In this document: positions 27,838 to 40,258 of the stretch, piece by piece
Layout of the letters: each line of letters begins with the position of its first letter
Numbering within the stretch: position 1 is the stretch's first letter
Assembly (NCBI GenBank): GCA_014529385.2
Contig: CM043954.1
Location: forward strand, 96,055,247 to 96,119,246
Reading direction: 5' to 3'
Length of the DNA: 64,000 bases
DNA from: Adiantum capillus-veneris
Lineage: Eukaryota > Streptophyta > Polypodiopsida > Polypodiales > Pteridaceae
Position numbers and translations under genes: made by a program
Notes under the pieces: model-generated
Databases searched by the model: none
What the model was told of the DNA's origin: nothing
What the model saw: the letters and a program-made list of their open reading frames with translations, nothing else

Positions 27838-30800
27838 TTGATGAATTTGAGATCGGGCAGGAACCTCCAGAATAACCAACCAAAACAAGGGGAACCAGCA
27901 AGTGTCATATCAACCGAGGGAAGTGTAAACCAAAGTTGGGTGCAACCATTAGAGCCGATCTTTGAAGAAAGTGTCTCTGATACTTCTTCGGAGAGATCTT
28001 ACGAGATTTTCACCGAACACTTGGAACACTTGAACCTCAACAACAGAGAAAATATGGCAGCAGGGTCATCAAACCCTTCCGCCACAATGAAGCTATTGTT
28101 CATAAAATATCAGTACGACAATGAGCAAGGTGCCAAGATCTACAAAGATGGAATGGACCGCTATTGTGTAAAGATAGAGGAGAGACCTAGTGAGTTCAAG
28201 GACTTAGTGCCTGTGAGCTATAGCGGAGATAGATATCTAGATGACGAGGGTACCATGTACTTGGTAGTCCTAAACCCTAACATTGTGGACAAGTGGGGAT
28301 TGATGGGCACCAAAGCCAAAGTATATGAATAACTCGAGGAGAAAGCACCAATAATGAACTTCCCTGATGCGAGGTTAAGAAGAGAGAATGAAACTACAAG
28401 GATCAACACTGATAACATCTATGTGGGGCTATATAAATATAATAATGGGGAGTAAGATCTCTATTATAGATGTGAAGAACCCTACATCGGAGAGTTGACA
28501 GACCGAAAGAGACTTTATGTCTTTACCTACACAGAGGGATCGGAAGTGAAAATTGCCGCTTACGACAAGTATGGGAGGCAATACTCAACAATGGGCAAGA
28601 AAGAACTAGAAGGATATACATACTTTGGGGGACCACTACATCAGTATTATGTTACTTCTAGCTCACAAAGACCAGCACCAACAAATGGAGGGCAAAACCC
28701 AATGACGACAGGAGGACAAAGAACTCACGCTGCCGACTCTTTCAGTCAACCTCAGTACTCGAAGCCCGGACCAATGGGATCATTACATTCCAGAGAGTCA
28801 ATGGATACGAATCGAGGTAGTGCAGTTCCAATCCCCACGTATACCACTCCAGGTCCAAGGTTCGAAGCGGAACCATCACATTTACCTCCTAGTAGTAGAT
28901 TCAGGGCAGGGGAACCGACAAGGGTAACCCATGAAGTCCATGATGCTAGAGAAAGCTTTAGCCGGGACACAGGAGCAATGAGATTGGTAGCAGACCATAG
29001 ACGTATGAGACCATCTCAAGTAGCGAAGTGTATGCCAAAGAAGTATGGTGGTTCAGGAGATCCGTATGCACATGTGTCACTCTTTAAGCAAGTCTTAAGA
29101 GCTGAGCAGATAACAGATTTCCATACACAATACGAGGGATTTGGTCTTACTCTAGAAGGTACGGCATTGACATGGTTTCAACCACTGAACATAGGGGGAT
29201 TCCATGACATTGACCATTTGCTAAGAGAGTTTGCTGAGGAATTCTCAAAACGAGGGATTAAGCACAATACGGTCTCACAAATATATGCTTTTAAACAGAG
29301 AGAACACGAAAAAGTGAAGGAAGCTTCACTTCGCTTCAAACAATACATTGAGAGATGTCCAGTACGTGAACGACCACAAGATGACAGACTATCTGTTCTC
29401 TTTATTGAGGGACTGAGAAACGACACTCTCAAGAAGGACTTGCACTTGAAAGCTTGTACAAGTTTCGAGCAAGTGACGAGAGAGGCATTGTACTTAGTGG
29501 ATAACTGTACGGTTTATGGAGAGGTGTCAGCGGATACAGATTTTGCATCCAGTAGCTCCTCCTCCGTAGCGAGCGAGACTACCACTAAAAAGAATGTTCA
29601 AACAACAACCATGCCAAATGTAGAGCAAATGATAGAAGATGCTCTAAAAAGGATGGCACCATACCAAAAACCATTGCCAAAAACACTGAAATGGTGTGCT
29701 ATTGAACAAAAATGGACAAACCATCCAACAGAGGAGTGCTATTACAACAAAGGGTATGTAAGGGAGCGTCAGTATGCACCTCCTGCTCAATTAGCACCAC
29801 CTCAAGTACATCCAGTACCTCGATACCCAACGGGAAATGTGCCAGGACCTATGGGGATAGAAAGACCGCAACCGGTATTGGGACAACAACCACCTTTACC
29901 AGGAGCAAGACCAGTAGGCATTAGATATGCACCAACCTTAGAGAATCAGGAAGAACAAGCCCTAGTGCCTGTTCAAGCCTATTATGAAGAATCTGGTGCA
30001 CACATGTCTCCAACTGTGTATTACCCACCAGAAGAACCCAAACAACCAGAACCATGGGGCATGATTGGGAATGTTGGAATACCAACAATTACAAGTGCTT
30101 CTGATGAAGAGAGATACAATTTGGACGCAAGAACATTGATGTTCATAGCTCATGGAGGGTTAACAGGACAAAGACCATCCTATCCACAAAGGACGAATCA
30201 AATGGGACCAAGACTAGTACTAGGACCCTGTTACAAGTGTGGAGGTGACCATCTGATGAATGTTTGCCCACATACGGAAATCATTAGAATTAACGCTTAT
30301 TGCACTGAGTGTGGGGTTACTCACTTCATTGAGGATTGTTCAAAGAATCCAAACAAAGTGCAAAAGACGACATTGAATATGCTAGAAACTATTCCTACCA
30401 GCAGTGGGTCTGAAAATGAAACTCTGATACCAACGCAAGTTGTTACTAGAGCTCAAGCTAAGAAAACCACTAGAGAACCTGAGAATGGAAAGTTAGCGAC
30501 TGAAGTGGTTAGTCCAGGACCGCGGAGTCATAAAAACACATGGAAAGCTAGAAAAGCACGCATGAAGTTGAGAAAAGAACGTGAAGACGCTATTCTAGCT
30601 GAGGAACTAAAGCGAACTAAAGATAGATTAGAAAAACTTGAGAGTCAAAACGGGAAACGAGAGATGAGCTCGGAAAGAACGAAACAAAAGAGTATCAAAG
30701 AAACAACGAGCTTAAGCTCAGGGGGATCAGTGCTAGTCGACAAAGTACACGAACCATTGGACGCACTGATGAGAGCTTACGAAGCTAGGTTAAAGAACAA

Positions 30801-30873
30801 CCAAACACAAGAACAGAGGTGGATGACATACCCAAACGCGGAATTGGAAAAGCAGAGACTTGAAATGTGCTAG
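27838..30873 (+). pseudogene. E2 gag
   Basis: This begins MMNLRSGRNLQ at ATG 27838 and runs about 1,010 codons in one frame to a TAG at 30871. TAA codons at 28330 and 28453 interrupt the N-terminal third. The Gag core lies at about 29000-29520 (KYGGSGDPYAHVSLFKQVLR, ALTWFQPLNIGGFHDIDHL, FKQREHEKVKEASLRFKQYI). A Pro-rich linker follows, then two zinc knuckles of the short form C-X2-C-X3-H-X4-C at 30229-30267 and 30301-30339. The tail is a charged Lys/Glu/Arg coiled-coil-like segment. Nothing but the TAG separates it from the protease ORF, which continues in the same frame. Confidence 0.88.
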
Positions 30874-30876
30874 AGA

Positions 30877-32766
30877 ATGATCGAGACTGCACAAGCCTTA
30901 TTAGAACCACCAAAAGAAACAATGAATTGTGGAACGGAAAACCCAATTCAGGAAGAGACTATTGTTTCACGGGTAGCTGAAAAGACTCCCAGTGCACAAA
31001 AGCCTGAAAATACACACAAGGATGACGGCATAGTGTTGAACACAACCGATCAGGAGATAGAGAGTTTTCATCCAGTCATACAGAGGTCTTACGGAAGAGA
31101 TGAGGATTACAATGAATTTTGGAAACAAGTGAAAGAGGCAAACTTTGCAAACGAGCTAAGTTGCCAAGCTAATCAGACAAATTGGGAAAAGGACATCAGG
31201 AACCCTCCCATAGTGGAATTTGAGGCAGGATCTCAAGTGGACTTGGATCTGCAATCTTACTGGGGAGATGGGGGCTCTGTTAGAACAACGGAGAGCAAAC
31301 CTCACTCACTGAATACCTTACCTTCATACTTAGGAGAGTATGAAGCAAAATCCGAGACTAGAGCACTTCCCTCACGAAGAATCTCATTAGAAAAAGCCAT
31401 GGACTCGCAAGGATTGATAGAGATCTTGTCAACACCAGTGACATGCACTATCACTCTAGCTGAGCTTTTGAGGCTAAGACAACATATGTGGACCACTGTA
31501 GGAAAATGCTTGGAGAAATTCGGGATAAAAGACCCAACATCGAGACTGCAAGAGGGTATACAAGAGCTGAGTAAACCACAAAAGAACGCTAAGCCTGTAC
31601 CCTTAAACAAGGTCGGAGAGTATTGTGAAGGTGAAGAGGGGAATACAACCTTACCAGTTGAATTCCAAGGAGTAAACATGATGGCAATACTAGACAGCGG
31701 AGCTGGGGTAGCCATTGCTACAAAAGAAATCTGGAAAAAATGGGGGAAACCAGCAATAAGGAAGACTAGGTTGAAACTCCAATTAGCAGATGGACACATG
31801 GAGAAACCTATGGGGTTATTAGAGAAAGTCTTAGTGACTTCTTGCGGCATTGAATACGAACATACTTTTGCTATTGTCGATTTTGACAAGGAGAATAACT
31901 ATGATATCATATTGGGAAGACCATTCATGAGACAGTTGAAAATGGTCCAGGATTGGGGCTACGATCACATATACCTGAGAAATATGGAAACCACTACACG
32001 TGTGAACCTGAAAGACCATAGCTACAAAGATGTGAACCGAACACCGGTAGAGGAATATGATTCAGCTACTTTGGCGGGATCCGAATTTCCAGCTTGGTTA
32101 GGTAAACCCAAGGAGTTATGGATGTGTGGAGCCTCGAAATGTGGAAGTCTGAAACGAGAAGAATATGTTTTAGAAAGGGCTATCGAAGACGAAACTTATA
32201 TAGGAGAACCCTTTCCAGAGGACACACTTGAACCATTAGAATGGACACACATTCTAGCAACCCTAGATGTTTGTGCAATTCCGGATGGTCCCACAACGAA
32301 ATTTTGCGACAAGGACGGGTACGACGTGGTTCCGTACTTCATGTTGAGAACTGTACTCGAAAAAGAAACTGAAAAGAACGATACACTGGAAAAGGAAGAT
32401 GAAGAGGAGGTGTTTCACGACATTCCCGATCATCCGGAGTGGGGAAATGAAGCAGACAACGAGTCAACGGACAATTCAAGCGGAAACGAAGGAACTATAA
32501 CGGATGTCCGATTTTATGATTTTCCGAACCAAACTAAACAACGCCAGAAACGCTATAGAGCAAAGAGAAAAACAAAGGGGGTTAGAACCAATCCGATGCC
32601 TAGAATAAGAGGAAAAAATCAATTCCTAATGCTAGTAAAGACGGAAGATTGTGTTAAGGACAAGATTTCTGGAAGAATGAGAGGCAATGATCAAAAGAGC
32701 TTACGAAAAGACAAAAAAGGCTCAAGAAATCAAGTTCAAAGGAATGGAACGAAAACAGAAACATAA
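30877..32766 (+). CDS. E2 protease-containing ORF
   Basis: This is a 629-codon ORF in the gag frame, starting two codons after the gag TAG. The retropepsin domain lies near its middle: MAILDSGAGVAIATKEIWK with Asp-Ser-Gly at 31693-31701, then FAIVDFDKENNYDIILGRPF ending the fold 73 residues later. The N-terminal 250 residues and C-terminal basic region (RQKRYRAKRKTKGVR) have no recognised domain. It ends in TAA at 32764, where CAA would keep the frame open into RT. It probably is the middle of a Gag-Pro-Pol polyprotein. Confidence 0.85.
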   Translation: MIETAQALLEPPKETMNCGTENPIQEETIVSRVAEKTPSAQKPENTHKDDGIVLNTTDQEIESFHPVIQRSYGRDEDYNEFWKQVKEANFANELSCQANQTNWEKDIRNPPIVEFEAGSQVDLDLQSYWGDGGSVRTTESKPHSLNTLPSYLGEYEAKSETRALPSRRISLEKAMDSQGLIEILSTPVTCTITLAELLRLRQHMWTTVGKCLEKFGIKDPTSRLQEGIQELSKPQKNAKPVPLNKVGEYCEGEEGNTTLPVEFQGVNMMAILDSGAGVAIATKEIWKKWGKPAIRKTRLKLQLADGHMEKPMGLLEKVLVTSCGIEYEHTFAIVDFDKENNYDIILGRPFMRQLKMVQDWGYDHIYLRNMETTTRVNLKDHSYKDVNRTPVEEYDSATLAGSEFPAWLGKPKELWMCGASKCGSLKREEYVLERAIEDETYIGEPFPEDTLEPLEWTHILATLDVCAIPDGPTTKFCDKDGYDVVPYFMLRTVLEKETEKNDTLEKEDEEEVFHDIPDHPEWGNEADNESTDNSSGNEGTITDVRFYDFPNQTKQRQKRYRAKRKTKGVRTNPMPRIRGKNQFLMLVKTEDCVKDKISGRMRGNDQKSLRKDKKGSRNQVQRNGTKTET

Positions 32767-33888
32767 AAATCAGAAAAGAACAAGCGCAACAGAGAACACA
32801 CGGAGTCCAAGTTAGAACGTAGAAACAAGTACAGAGAGCTCAAGAAAACTCTGAAAGAAGTTTGGACAACAGAATTTGAGAGTGGAGAGGACGAAAACGC
32901 CAAAATCAAGGAAAACATGGATGTTCCCTCTCACTATAGGAAATTCACAATAGAGAATAGGAAGGTGGTATTAACCCAACCTATTCGAGAGAGAAGGGAG
33001 AACGAATCTTATGACAGACCGGAGGATGCAAAAAAAGTTGATTTAGCAGCTCCAGGGGAGACACCTAGACCGGTGTACATAGCCACGGATTTGTATCCAG
33101 GCGAGGAAGAGAGACTTTTGAGTCTTCTCAGAGAGTATAGGGATGTGTTTGCATGGTTTTATAAGGACTTAAAGGGAGTTGACCCATCGATATGCCAACA
33201 CACAATCCCACTGAAACAAGATGCAAAACCTAGCAGATAGAGACCATACACATATAATGATACGTTTGCTAAGCGAATCAAAGAAGAGATAGATAAGCTA
33301 ATGGAAGCTGAATTCATCTACGAGATTGAACACACCGATTGGGTATCTCCAATTGTGGCGGTACCCAAGAAGAACGGAAAACTCCGAGTGTGTGTCAACT
33401 TAAAGACAGTGAATGCTGCAATAATCCGGGACAATTATCCCCTGCCGATAACTGATCATGTTCTAGAGCGTGTATCAGGGAAAACAACATACTCCTTTCT
33501 TGATGGTTTTTCAGGATATAACCAGCTAGCCATAGCACCGGAAGATCAACATAAAACAGCTTTTGCAACGGAGTGGGGAATTTATGCTTATAGGGTTATG
33601 CCTTTTGGTCTAACCAATGCTCCCGCAACCTTCCAGAGGCTGATGACGCATGCTTTCAAAGAATACTTAAGGTTGTTTCTAGAAATATACATGGATGACT
33701 TGTGTGTACATTCTCTTCTGAGAGATGAGCATCTAGAACACCTAAGAAAAGTATTTGAGAAATGTAGGACATATCGCATTTGTCTCAATCCTGAGAAATG
33801 TGTGTTTATGGTCCGATAGGGCAGAATTCTGGGACATATTGTCTCACAAAACGGAATATCCACGGATTTAGAGAAGATAAAGGTTATA
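32767..33888 (+). pseudogene. E2 reverse transcriptase
   Basis: Frame 1 continues through two TAG codons (33238 and 33817). RT blocks in order: WVSPIVAVPKKNGKLRVCVN, TTYSFLDGFSGYNQLAIAPE, YAYRVMPFGLTNAPATFQRL, the catalytic IYMDDLCVHS box (Tyr-Met-Asp-Asp near 33688-33702), and GRILGHIVSQNGISTDLEKI. The YMDD form is less common in gypsy elements than YIDD or YVDD. Both stops fall where a Gln codon is expected from family alignments. Confidence 0.9.
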
Positions 33889-35769
33889 GTGGATATGCCT
33901 AGACCAACCAATGCGAAACAAGTGCAGAGCTTTATGGGACATTGCGGATATTATAGACGATTCATTTACATGTACGCTATAATAGGCCAACCACTTTACA
34001 GGCTAATAGTGAACTTTGAATGGACAGATGAGTGTGAGGAATACGTCAAGAAATTGAAAGAGGCACTCATTACTGCTCCAGTCTTGAACTCACCAGATTG
34101 GGAGAAGATATTCCATGTGCATATAGATGCTTCGGCATATGCAATAGGATGCATTCTGGCTCAGCCAGAAGAAGGAAACATGGATTTTCCTATCTGTTAC
34201 GCCAGTCGACAGCTCAACAATGCAGAGAAGAATTACACCACAACAGAGCAAGAAGGATTAGGAATGATATATGCTGTGAAGAAATTTCGGCATTATCTTC
34301 TAGCCAACAAGTTTGTGTTTTTTACGGATCACCAAGCCTTGCTCTACCTAGTGAATAAACCATGCAATACCGGGAGAATAGTGAGATGGTTCATTATCTT
34401 ACTGGAATTCGACTTCACGGTAGTAGTAAAGAAAGGAAAAACACATCTGAGAGCTGATCATCTTTCGCGATTGACGAATGGAGAAGACCCTATAGGAGTA
34501 GATGACGACATGCCAGACGCGTACTTGTTCAACATAGAAATGATACCGAAGTGGTCTCAAAATGTCGTTAACCTATTAACCTATGGAGGAGAGTTCGATA
34601 GAAGAGAATACAACCAGAAACATATTGCTATTCAGCAATCCAAGAATCTTCAATTGGTTGCAGGAAGGTTGTATCAATTGGGAAATGATCATATTTTACG
34701 ACTATGCATCAATCCTGAGGAATATAATATATATCTGCACGAAGCACATGTTCAGGAATGTGCATTTCATTGTTCAAGAAGGAACACATATAGGAATTTG
34801 TTACAATTGGGAGTCTATTGGCCAGGAATGAAAGAAAGCGTACATGAATATGTCACTGTATGTATTGTATGTTCATCAAAACCGACAGCAGAGTATTCGA
34901 CATTATATCAAATAATGATCGCTCCAGATTGGAGTCAGTATATTGTTGAATATCTCACAAATAGAACTTTCCCAGAAGGAACGTCAAAAGCTCGTCAGAA
35001 ATCTGTAGAGACAGAAGCTAGAGATTACACTTTCATAGGAGATCAACTCTATAAGAGAGGTAAAGACAACCAGCTTAGGATTTGTGCATCAGAGTCTGAG
35101 TATGTGATAATCCTGGAGCAAGCTCATGGAGGAGTAGGTGGAGGCCATTTCTCAGGTGATAAGACATCAAAACTTGTCTTAGCCGCAGGAATATGGTGGC
35201 CAACATTACATATGGACGCTGAGGAATACGTTAAACGGTGTGATGACTGTCAGCGGACCAAAGTACCACTTAAAAGAGATGATATGCCGCTTAGACCAAT
35301 GATGGGGGCAAGAGCTTTTGCAAAATGGGGGATTGATTATGTTGGACCCATTTCCCCTCCTGCATATAAGACTCATGCACAATACATCATTGTGGCTACA
35401 GACTATCTAGCAAAGTGGGTCGAAGCAAAGGCAACTCAAAAAGTAGATGCCAGGACCACGGCACAATTTCTGTATGAATACGTCTTTGTACGATATGGAT
35501 TGCCAATAGAAATTGTGAGTGATCGAGGCACACATTTTATAAATGAAGTGATAAAGATCCTTCTAGATGAATTCATGGTAATCCATAGGAAATCAGCCCC
35601 GTATCATCCACAAGCAAACGGACAAGCTGAAGCAACAAACAAAACCATATGCACGGTCCTCACGAAGATTGTATCTGAGTCGAGAACTGACTGGGACCAG
35701 AAGTTTCATTCAACATTATGGGCATATAGGGTAGCATATAAAACATCAATAGGAACGACCCCACTATAA
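33889..35769 (+). pseudogene. E2 RNase H and integrase with two HHCC modules
   Basis: The segment opens with the RT thumb/connection (FMGHCGYYRRFI). RNase H follows at about 34110-34480: HIDASAYAIGCILAQ, YTTTEQEGLGMIYAVKKFRH, FFTDHQALLYL, HLRADHLSRL. Two zinc modules come next, at 34747-34872 and 35125-35250, each with H-X6-H-X30-C-X2-C spacing and exactly 126 codons apart. The core has KWGIDYVGPI (Asp), IVSDRGTHFINEV (Asp) and PQANGQAEATNKTI (Glu), so the DDE triad is present. A stop at 35767 and a one-base shift separate this from the C-terminus in the next ORF. Confidence 0.92.
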
Positions 35770-35770
35770 C

Positions 35771-37438
35771 ATGGTTTTTGGGCTAAATGCTATCTTACCA
35801 ATAGAATTCTTGATTTCAACCTTAAGGGTGGCTAAGGATCTAGAGTGGACAGGGCACGAGCTTTCTGATAGAATAGATGACCTGGAAAAGCTAGACGAGC
35901 TTCGCCTAAAAGCAGTAGCTTCTATCTACGCTCAAAAAAGGCGACAAAAAGAATTTTTTGATAAGCATGTGCGGACTAATGGGGACTATGTCCTAGTTTA
36001 CACTCTGAAACAACATGCTAAGAAGCTTAAAAAGCGAGGGATGGGACCTCTGGTGATTAAAGATCTATCACCAAGTGGAGCCGTCAAGCTTGCTACATTA
36101 GACGGAGAAGAAATGCCCAATTGGATTAGTGGATGCAGAGTGAAAAAGTATCTCTTGCCGCTAACCCAAGACATGCTTCTCAAAATACATCACGAAGAGC
36201 TGCGTATCCAGAAAAAGAAAAAGATTGTGGAGGAAGCGCAAGCCGAGGCGAAGGAAAGAATGGAGAAAAGAAGACTACTGTGTCAGAAACAGCGCAATGA
36301 AGGAGCAATACGAATAAACGCAGTCAGTATAACAGAAATGGATAATGACAAAGAAGAACTCATCATTGAATGCAAAGTAGGAACCAACCAAATCAAAGCC
36401 AGAGCACTATTGGATTCAGGAGCTCAAGCTAACCTACTTTCACTCAGTTTGTATAGACAATTGACAAATGACACTAAACTACAAACTGCCAAGCAAGACT
36501 TAAAGAGTTACTCTGAGAATTCAATCAGAACTGTCGGATGCACAGTTTTACATATACAGATTAACCAATATGTGTATCCTCATATGTTTTACGTGGTTGA
36601 AGACCAAGCTACACAACATCCATTATTTCTAGGACAACCATGGCAGAAGCAATACAATGCAATGATTGACTGGAGTTCTAATTCAGTGCTTATCAAATAC
36701 GAAGGTGAAAGTCAATCAGTTAAGTTCACCAAAGGAGAAGAGCCAACTCCAAAGGACGAATCGAAAGACAAAGGTAAACAACAACCAGAGAAAAAGAAGA
36801 AGCAATGGCAACCAAAAGTTTCTTTACAACCGGATTACTCTTAGACAAGGAATTCTCAACAGTGGATAAGGAAGACAAGCAATAATATAACAGCTCAACC
36901 TTGGGAAAAAACGGAGTCAAAGTTGGTATGGAGACCAAAAAAGGTTGTGCCAAAGAACACAAAGGTGGAAAACAGAGTCTTCAATACCAGACAACAGAGT
37001 GATTCCAGACAATCAAGGACAGTGAAACAGATCTGGATTCCAAAGAAGTTCATGACGGCACAAAGCTATAGCAAGCAAATTTGGATCTAAAAGATTTGTA
37101 AACAGGAACTCCCTTCAGTACAATCAACGAAAACTCCTAGGTATTTCAAGGCGAGGAAATCACCACAAAGGACAAAGCAGGTTTGGGTCGCAAAGAGTTT
37201 GTGGCAAGCACAAGCGAAGCGGAAGCAGATTTGGATTGTGCAAAAGAACAACAAGGTAAAGATGAATCCATCTACTGATTCTACTACCGAAGTATCACCA
37301 ACCCAAAACCCGACCACCAATCCTTCAATCAAACAAAGAGCAGCTTTATTGGAAAGACTGTTGTATCATCGCTCTACAATTGCATTGGAAACTTATGACC
37401 AAAACAACTACAATGCTTCGCCCACAGACACTTCATAG
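35771..37438 (+). CDS. E2 integrase C-terminus with second protease-like domain
   Basis: The uninterrupted ORF is 35771-36844, and the same frame continues to 37438 past a TAG (36842) and a TAA (37088). It starts with the integrase end (VFGLNAILPIEFLISTLRVA), then the GPY/F-like block GPLVIKDLSPSGAVKLATLDG. A charged coiled-coil linker (about 36190-36300) follows. Then comes a retropepsin-like domain: ARALLDSGAQANLLSLSLYR with Asp-Ser-Gly at 36413-36421 and HPLFLGQPWQKQYNA 72 residues later. The spacing matches the first protease (73). The tail to 37438 is basic and repeats KQIWIPKK, KQIWI, KQVWVAK and KQIWIVQK. It follows the previous segment by a one-base frameshift. Confidence 0.8.
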
Positions 37439-37460
37439 TCGTCCGGGAGGACTCAGACTA

Positions 37461-37473
37461 GGAGGGGGGGAGG
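37461..37473 (+). promoter_or_regulatory. internal polypurine tract of E2
   Basis: GGAGGGGGGGAGG lies 23 bases after the pol stop. Its first twelve bases are identical to the polypurine tract directly before the 3' LTR (43559-43570). Confidence 0.7.
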
Positions 37474-40258
37474 TATACAGGTATACAGGAGTTACAAAGT
37501 AGCTACAAGCGCCAAAAACAAAGAAAAACAAAAATTATATTACAAGGGCAGTGTCTTACATGATTTTGTAATTTTTATGTTTGATTGCGGATATTGATAA
37601 TATTTATGCCCTTATATACCTTTTTTTTGCAACAAGAAGAGATCAAATGATGAATTTGGGTCTCTAGACGTGTAAATATCACTAAATAAGAGTGTTTTTG
37701 GAGCAAAAAAGTAAAAAAAGTGGTAATCCAAGTCCAGAAATCACAAATAAGTGTATATTCATATACACAGGGTTACCAGCTATTTATCGTGTATGTTTGG
37801 AATTTTTTGGTTTCAATTTGCTATTTTCCTTTATTTTTTATGATTTTCTTGATAAAAGTAAAAGAAAAATAAAAAAGCAGGTGAAACGAGATCGAAAAAA
37901 AGAAAAGAATAGACGGTGATGGTCCTAATGACAAGGGCAACCCATGGTAAAAATTGGGTACAATTCTGAAAAAGTTGCGGAAAGCCCGAAATGACAGAAT
38001 TTTGGCAAAGTGGACAGATTTCTCAGAAATAGGTCAAACGGAGTCCAAATTGAGAAATTTCAAATCCTAAAGTGCATTTCTCGACGAGATAGGAGCACAT
38101 GTCAAATTTGGTAACAAGTGATCCGGGAAGCCTGAAGTTAAGTATTTTTCACATCACTTTCAAGCTCATTTCCACTATTACCTTCTTGGAGAGAGCAAAG
38201 AGCACACAGGAGCATCCGACCTTCTACCGCCTTCTACAACTGCTACGAGAGCTCACAGGACACCAGACATGAGAGGTAAACTCGTTGCCATAAGCTTTTG
38301 ATGCTTATCGTTAACTTTTGTCGCGAAAACTGACCAAAACCAAGAAACAAGAGCAGACGGGGAATGGGGAAGAATGCTAGGTAGGGGCACAAACGCCTAA
38401 CCAAAACTTGCAAGAACTTATAGGTGGGTTACCCTAGTATAGAAGATGGGTTTCTAACACTCAAAGCTCGAGAAAGAACGACTGGAAAAACCCTAGGTCA
38501 ACAGAGCCTGCAAGAGGCAAATAGGAAAAAGTTGTCGAAATGACACAAAACTTCTCAGGAAGCTTAACAACATCGAGGGCAATGCAACCATGGAGTATCT
38601 CCGGGTTTGGATCACCGAAAGTAGGTCGGAACAACCGATTCGGCTGCGGACATACAAAGCGTCATTTTGGCATAACGGCTAAAATTGACGACCAAATGAC
38701 ATGAAACTTCACAAGCAGCTTCAAATATACATGGATGACTTATGTTGCAAGCAAAACCCAAAAGAAAGCTGATTCACTTACCGATGGTGAAAAAGACGCT
38801 TTCGGGCAACCGAATGGAGAAAGATGGAGAACGGGGAGCCAAAGTCAAGTTCAACCAAATAGGTGGCTTCACAACATATCCAATGAGTTGGAAATGCAAC
38901 TCTCGAGAAGAAAAGTTGAAGAAATTCAACTCCAAGGCAAAAAGACGACTTCGGAGACTGAAATGCCTATAAGGGGGCTTTTTAGCTAAACTGATGACTT
39001 TTTAAGTTGAAAACTAGTTAGCAGGGCTTAGGGCACTAGCACAAAGCATTCTTTGCACAAAAAGACCAACATTTCAAGAAAAGACATCATACGCGTATGA
39101 TGTCTCACAGCATGATTTTCACATCCATTTCAACATTTGAGTGCATAGCCTCATTCCACATGTTAATCACATCCTATGAACCAAGTATCATGAGAATTGG
39201 AGTTAGAAAACCCAAGGAAAACCAAAAAGACGCAAAGTAGGCCATAAAATTGATTTTTGGTCCTAATTTTGTCAAAATAACTCCAAACTCATTGAAACTT
39301 TGTAGGATTGTTGATTAACACATCTACAAGCTATCTGGAACCAAAAAGCACCATTTTGACACAAAAGACATCATACGCGTATGATGTCTATTTGCACTTA
39401 CAGAGCCAAAACTGCTCATTTGACATCATACATCCATTGTATATATTTAATACATGCTACATATGAAATTTGGAACCATTTGGTCAAGTGGATCACCCCA
39501 TTAGCCCAATTGAGGGAAAATCCTTCATCCAAAGCCTATTTTTGGCCCAAATCCAACATACTCAAGTCCAAACCAAGATTTGAGTAGATATAGTCCTTCA
39601 CTAGTACATGGGGAGTCCACAGAATCAATCCCATGAAAAATTGATGAAAAAGACATCATACGCGTATGATGTCTCCAGAGCCATTTTTAGCCCAAAATCT
39701 ATCCAAAATTCATAAATCCACTGAATAAGCCTATCTAAAGCCATATCCAAGCTTATAGAGAAATTTGGTCCAAAAATACACTAAAAGACATCATACGCGT
39801 ATGATGTCTCACTATGTGATTTTGGCACCTTAGGGCTTCAACCACCAAACAGAAGTGATCTACATGCCATTTGAAGGTGAACCACCAAGTTTTATCCAAT
39901 TTGGATCATAAAATCCAATTCCCTTTCAAAATTTTGCCAAGAGCCTGATCTGGACTAAACTGGCCAAAACTTGACCAAATGGGATCCAAACTCAAATCCA
40001 AGCATATGATACTCATGTATACACTATCAGCTACAAGCACAACCAATATAAAGTCATTTTGACACAAAAGACATCATACGCGTATGATGTCTCCAGCATG
40101 ATTCTGAACCCAGTTTGCATATTTTTTCACCTACCCTGCATCCTTAGGCCCTGAATAGCTCATGTTTCAATTTTCAAGTCATTTGAATAGTTAAAAGCTT
40201 CATTTCGGCCTTCAGTACTAAAAAGACGCTAACTTCTGAAATTGGAGTTACAGGATCC
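37474..40258 (+). other. E2 spacer between pol and extra ORF
   Basis: This is 2.8 kb with no credible coding region. It contains five perfect palindromes in its last third and blocks such as CATTTTGACACAAAAGACATC that recur before several of them, the remains of a tandem array with a unit of about 285 bp. Candidate branch point CTAAC (40230-40234) and acceptor AG (40252-40253) lie at its end. Confidence 0.7.
39082..40092. repeat. spacer cluster of the E2 palindromic repeat (5 copies)
   Basis: Perfect 24-bp palindromes (AGACATCATACG plus its reverse complement) lie at 39082-39105, 39366-39389, 39651-39674, 39786-39809 and 40069-40092. Start-to-start distances are 284, 285, 135 and 283 bp. All five are identical while the sequence between them is strongly diverged. 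In RNA each copy would fold into a 10-bp stem with a self-complementary CGCG loop. Confidence 0.92.

Noticed and set aside
39082..40092. Regularly spaced palindromes read as a CRISPR array
   Set aside because: Plant retrotransposon context, spacings far longer than CRISPR spacers, and no cas genes.
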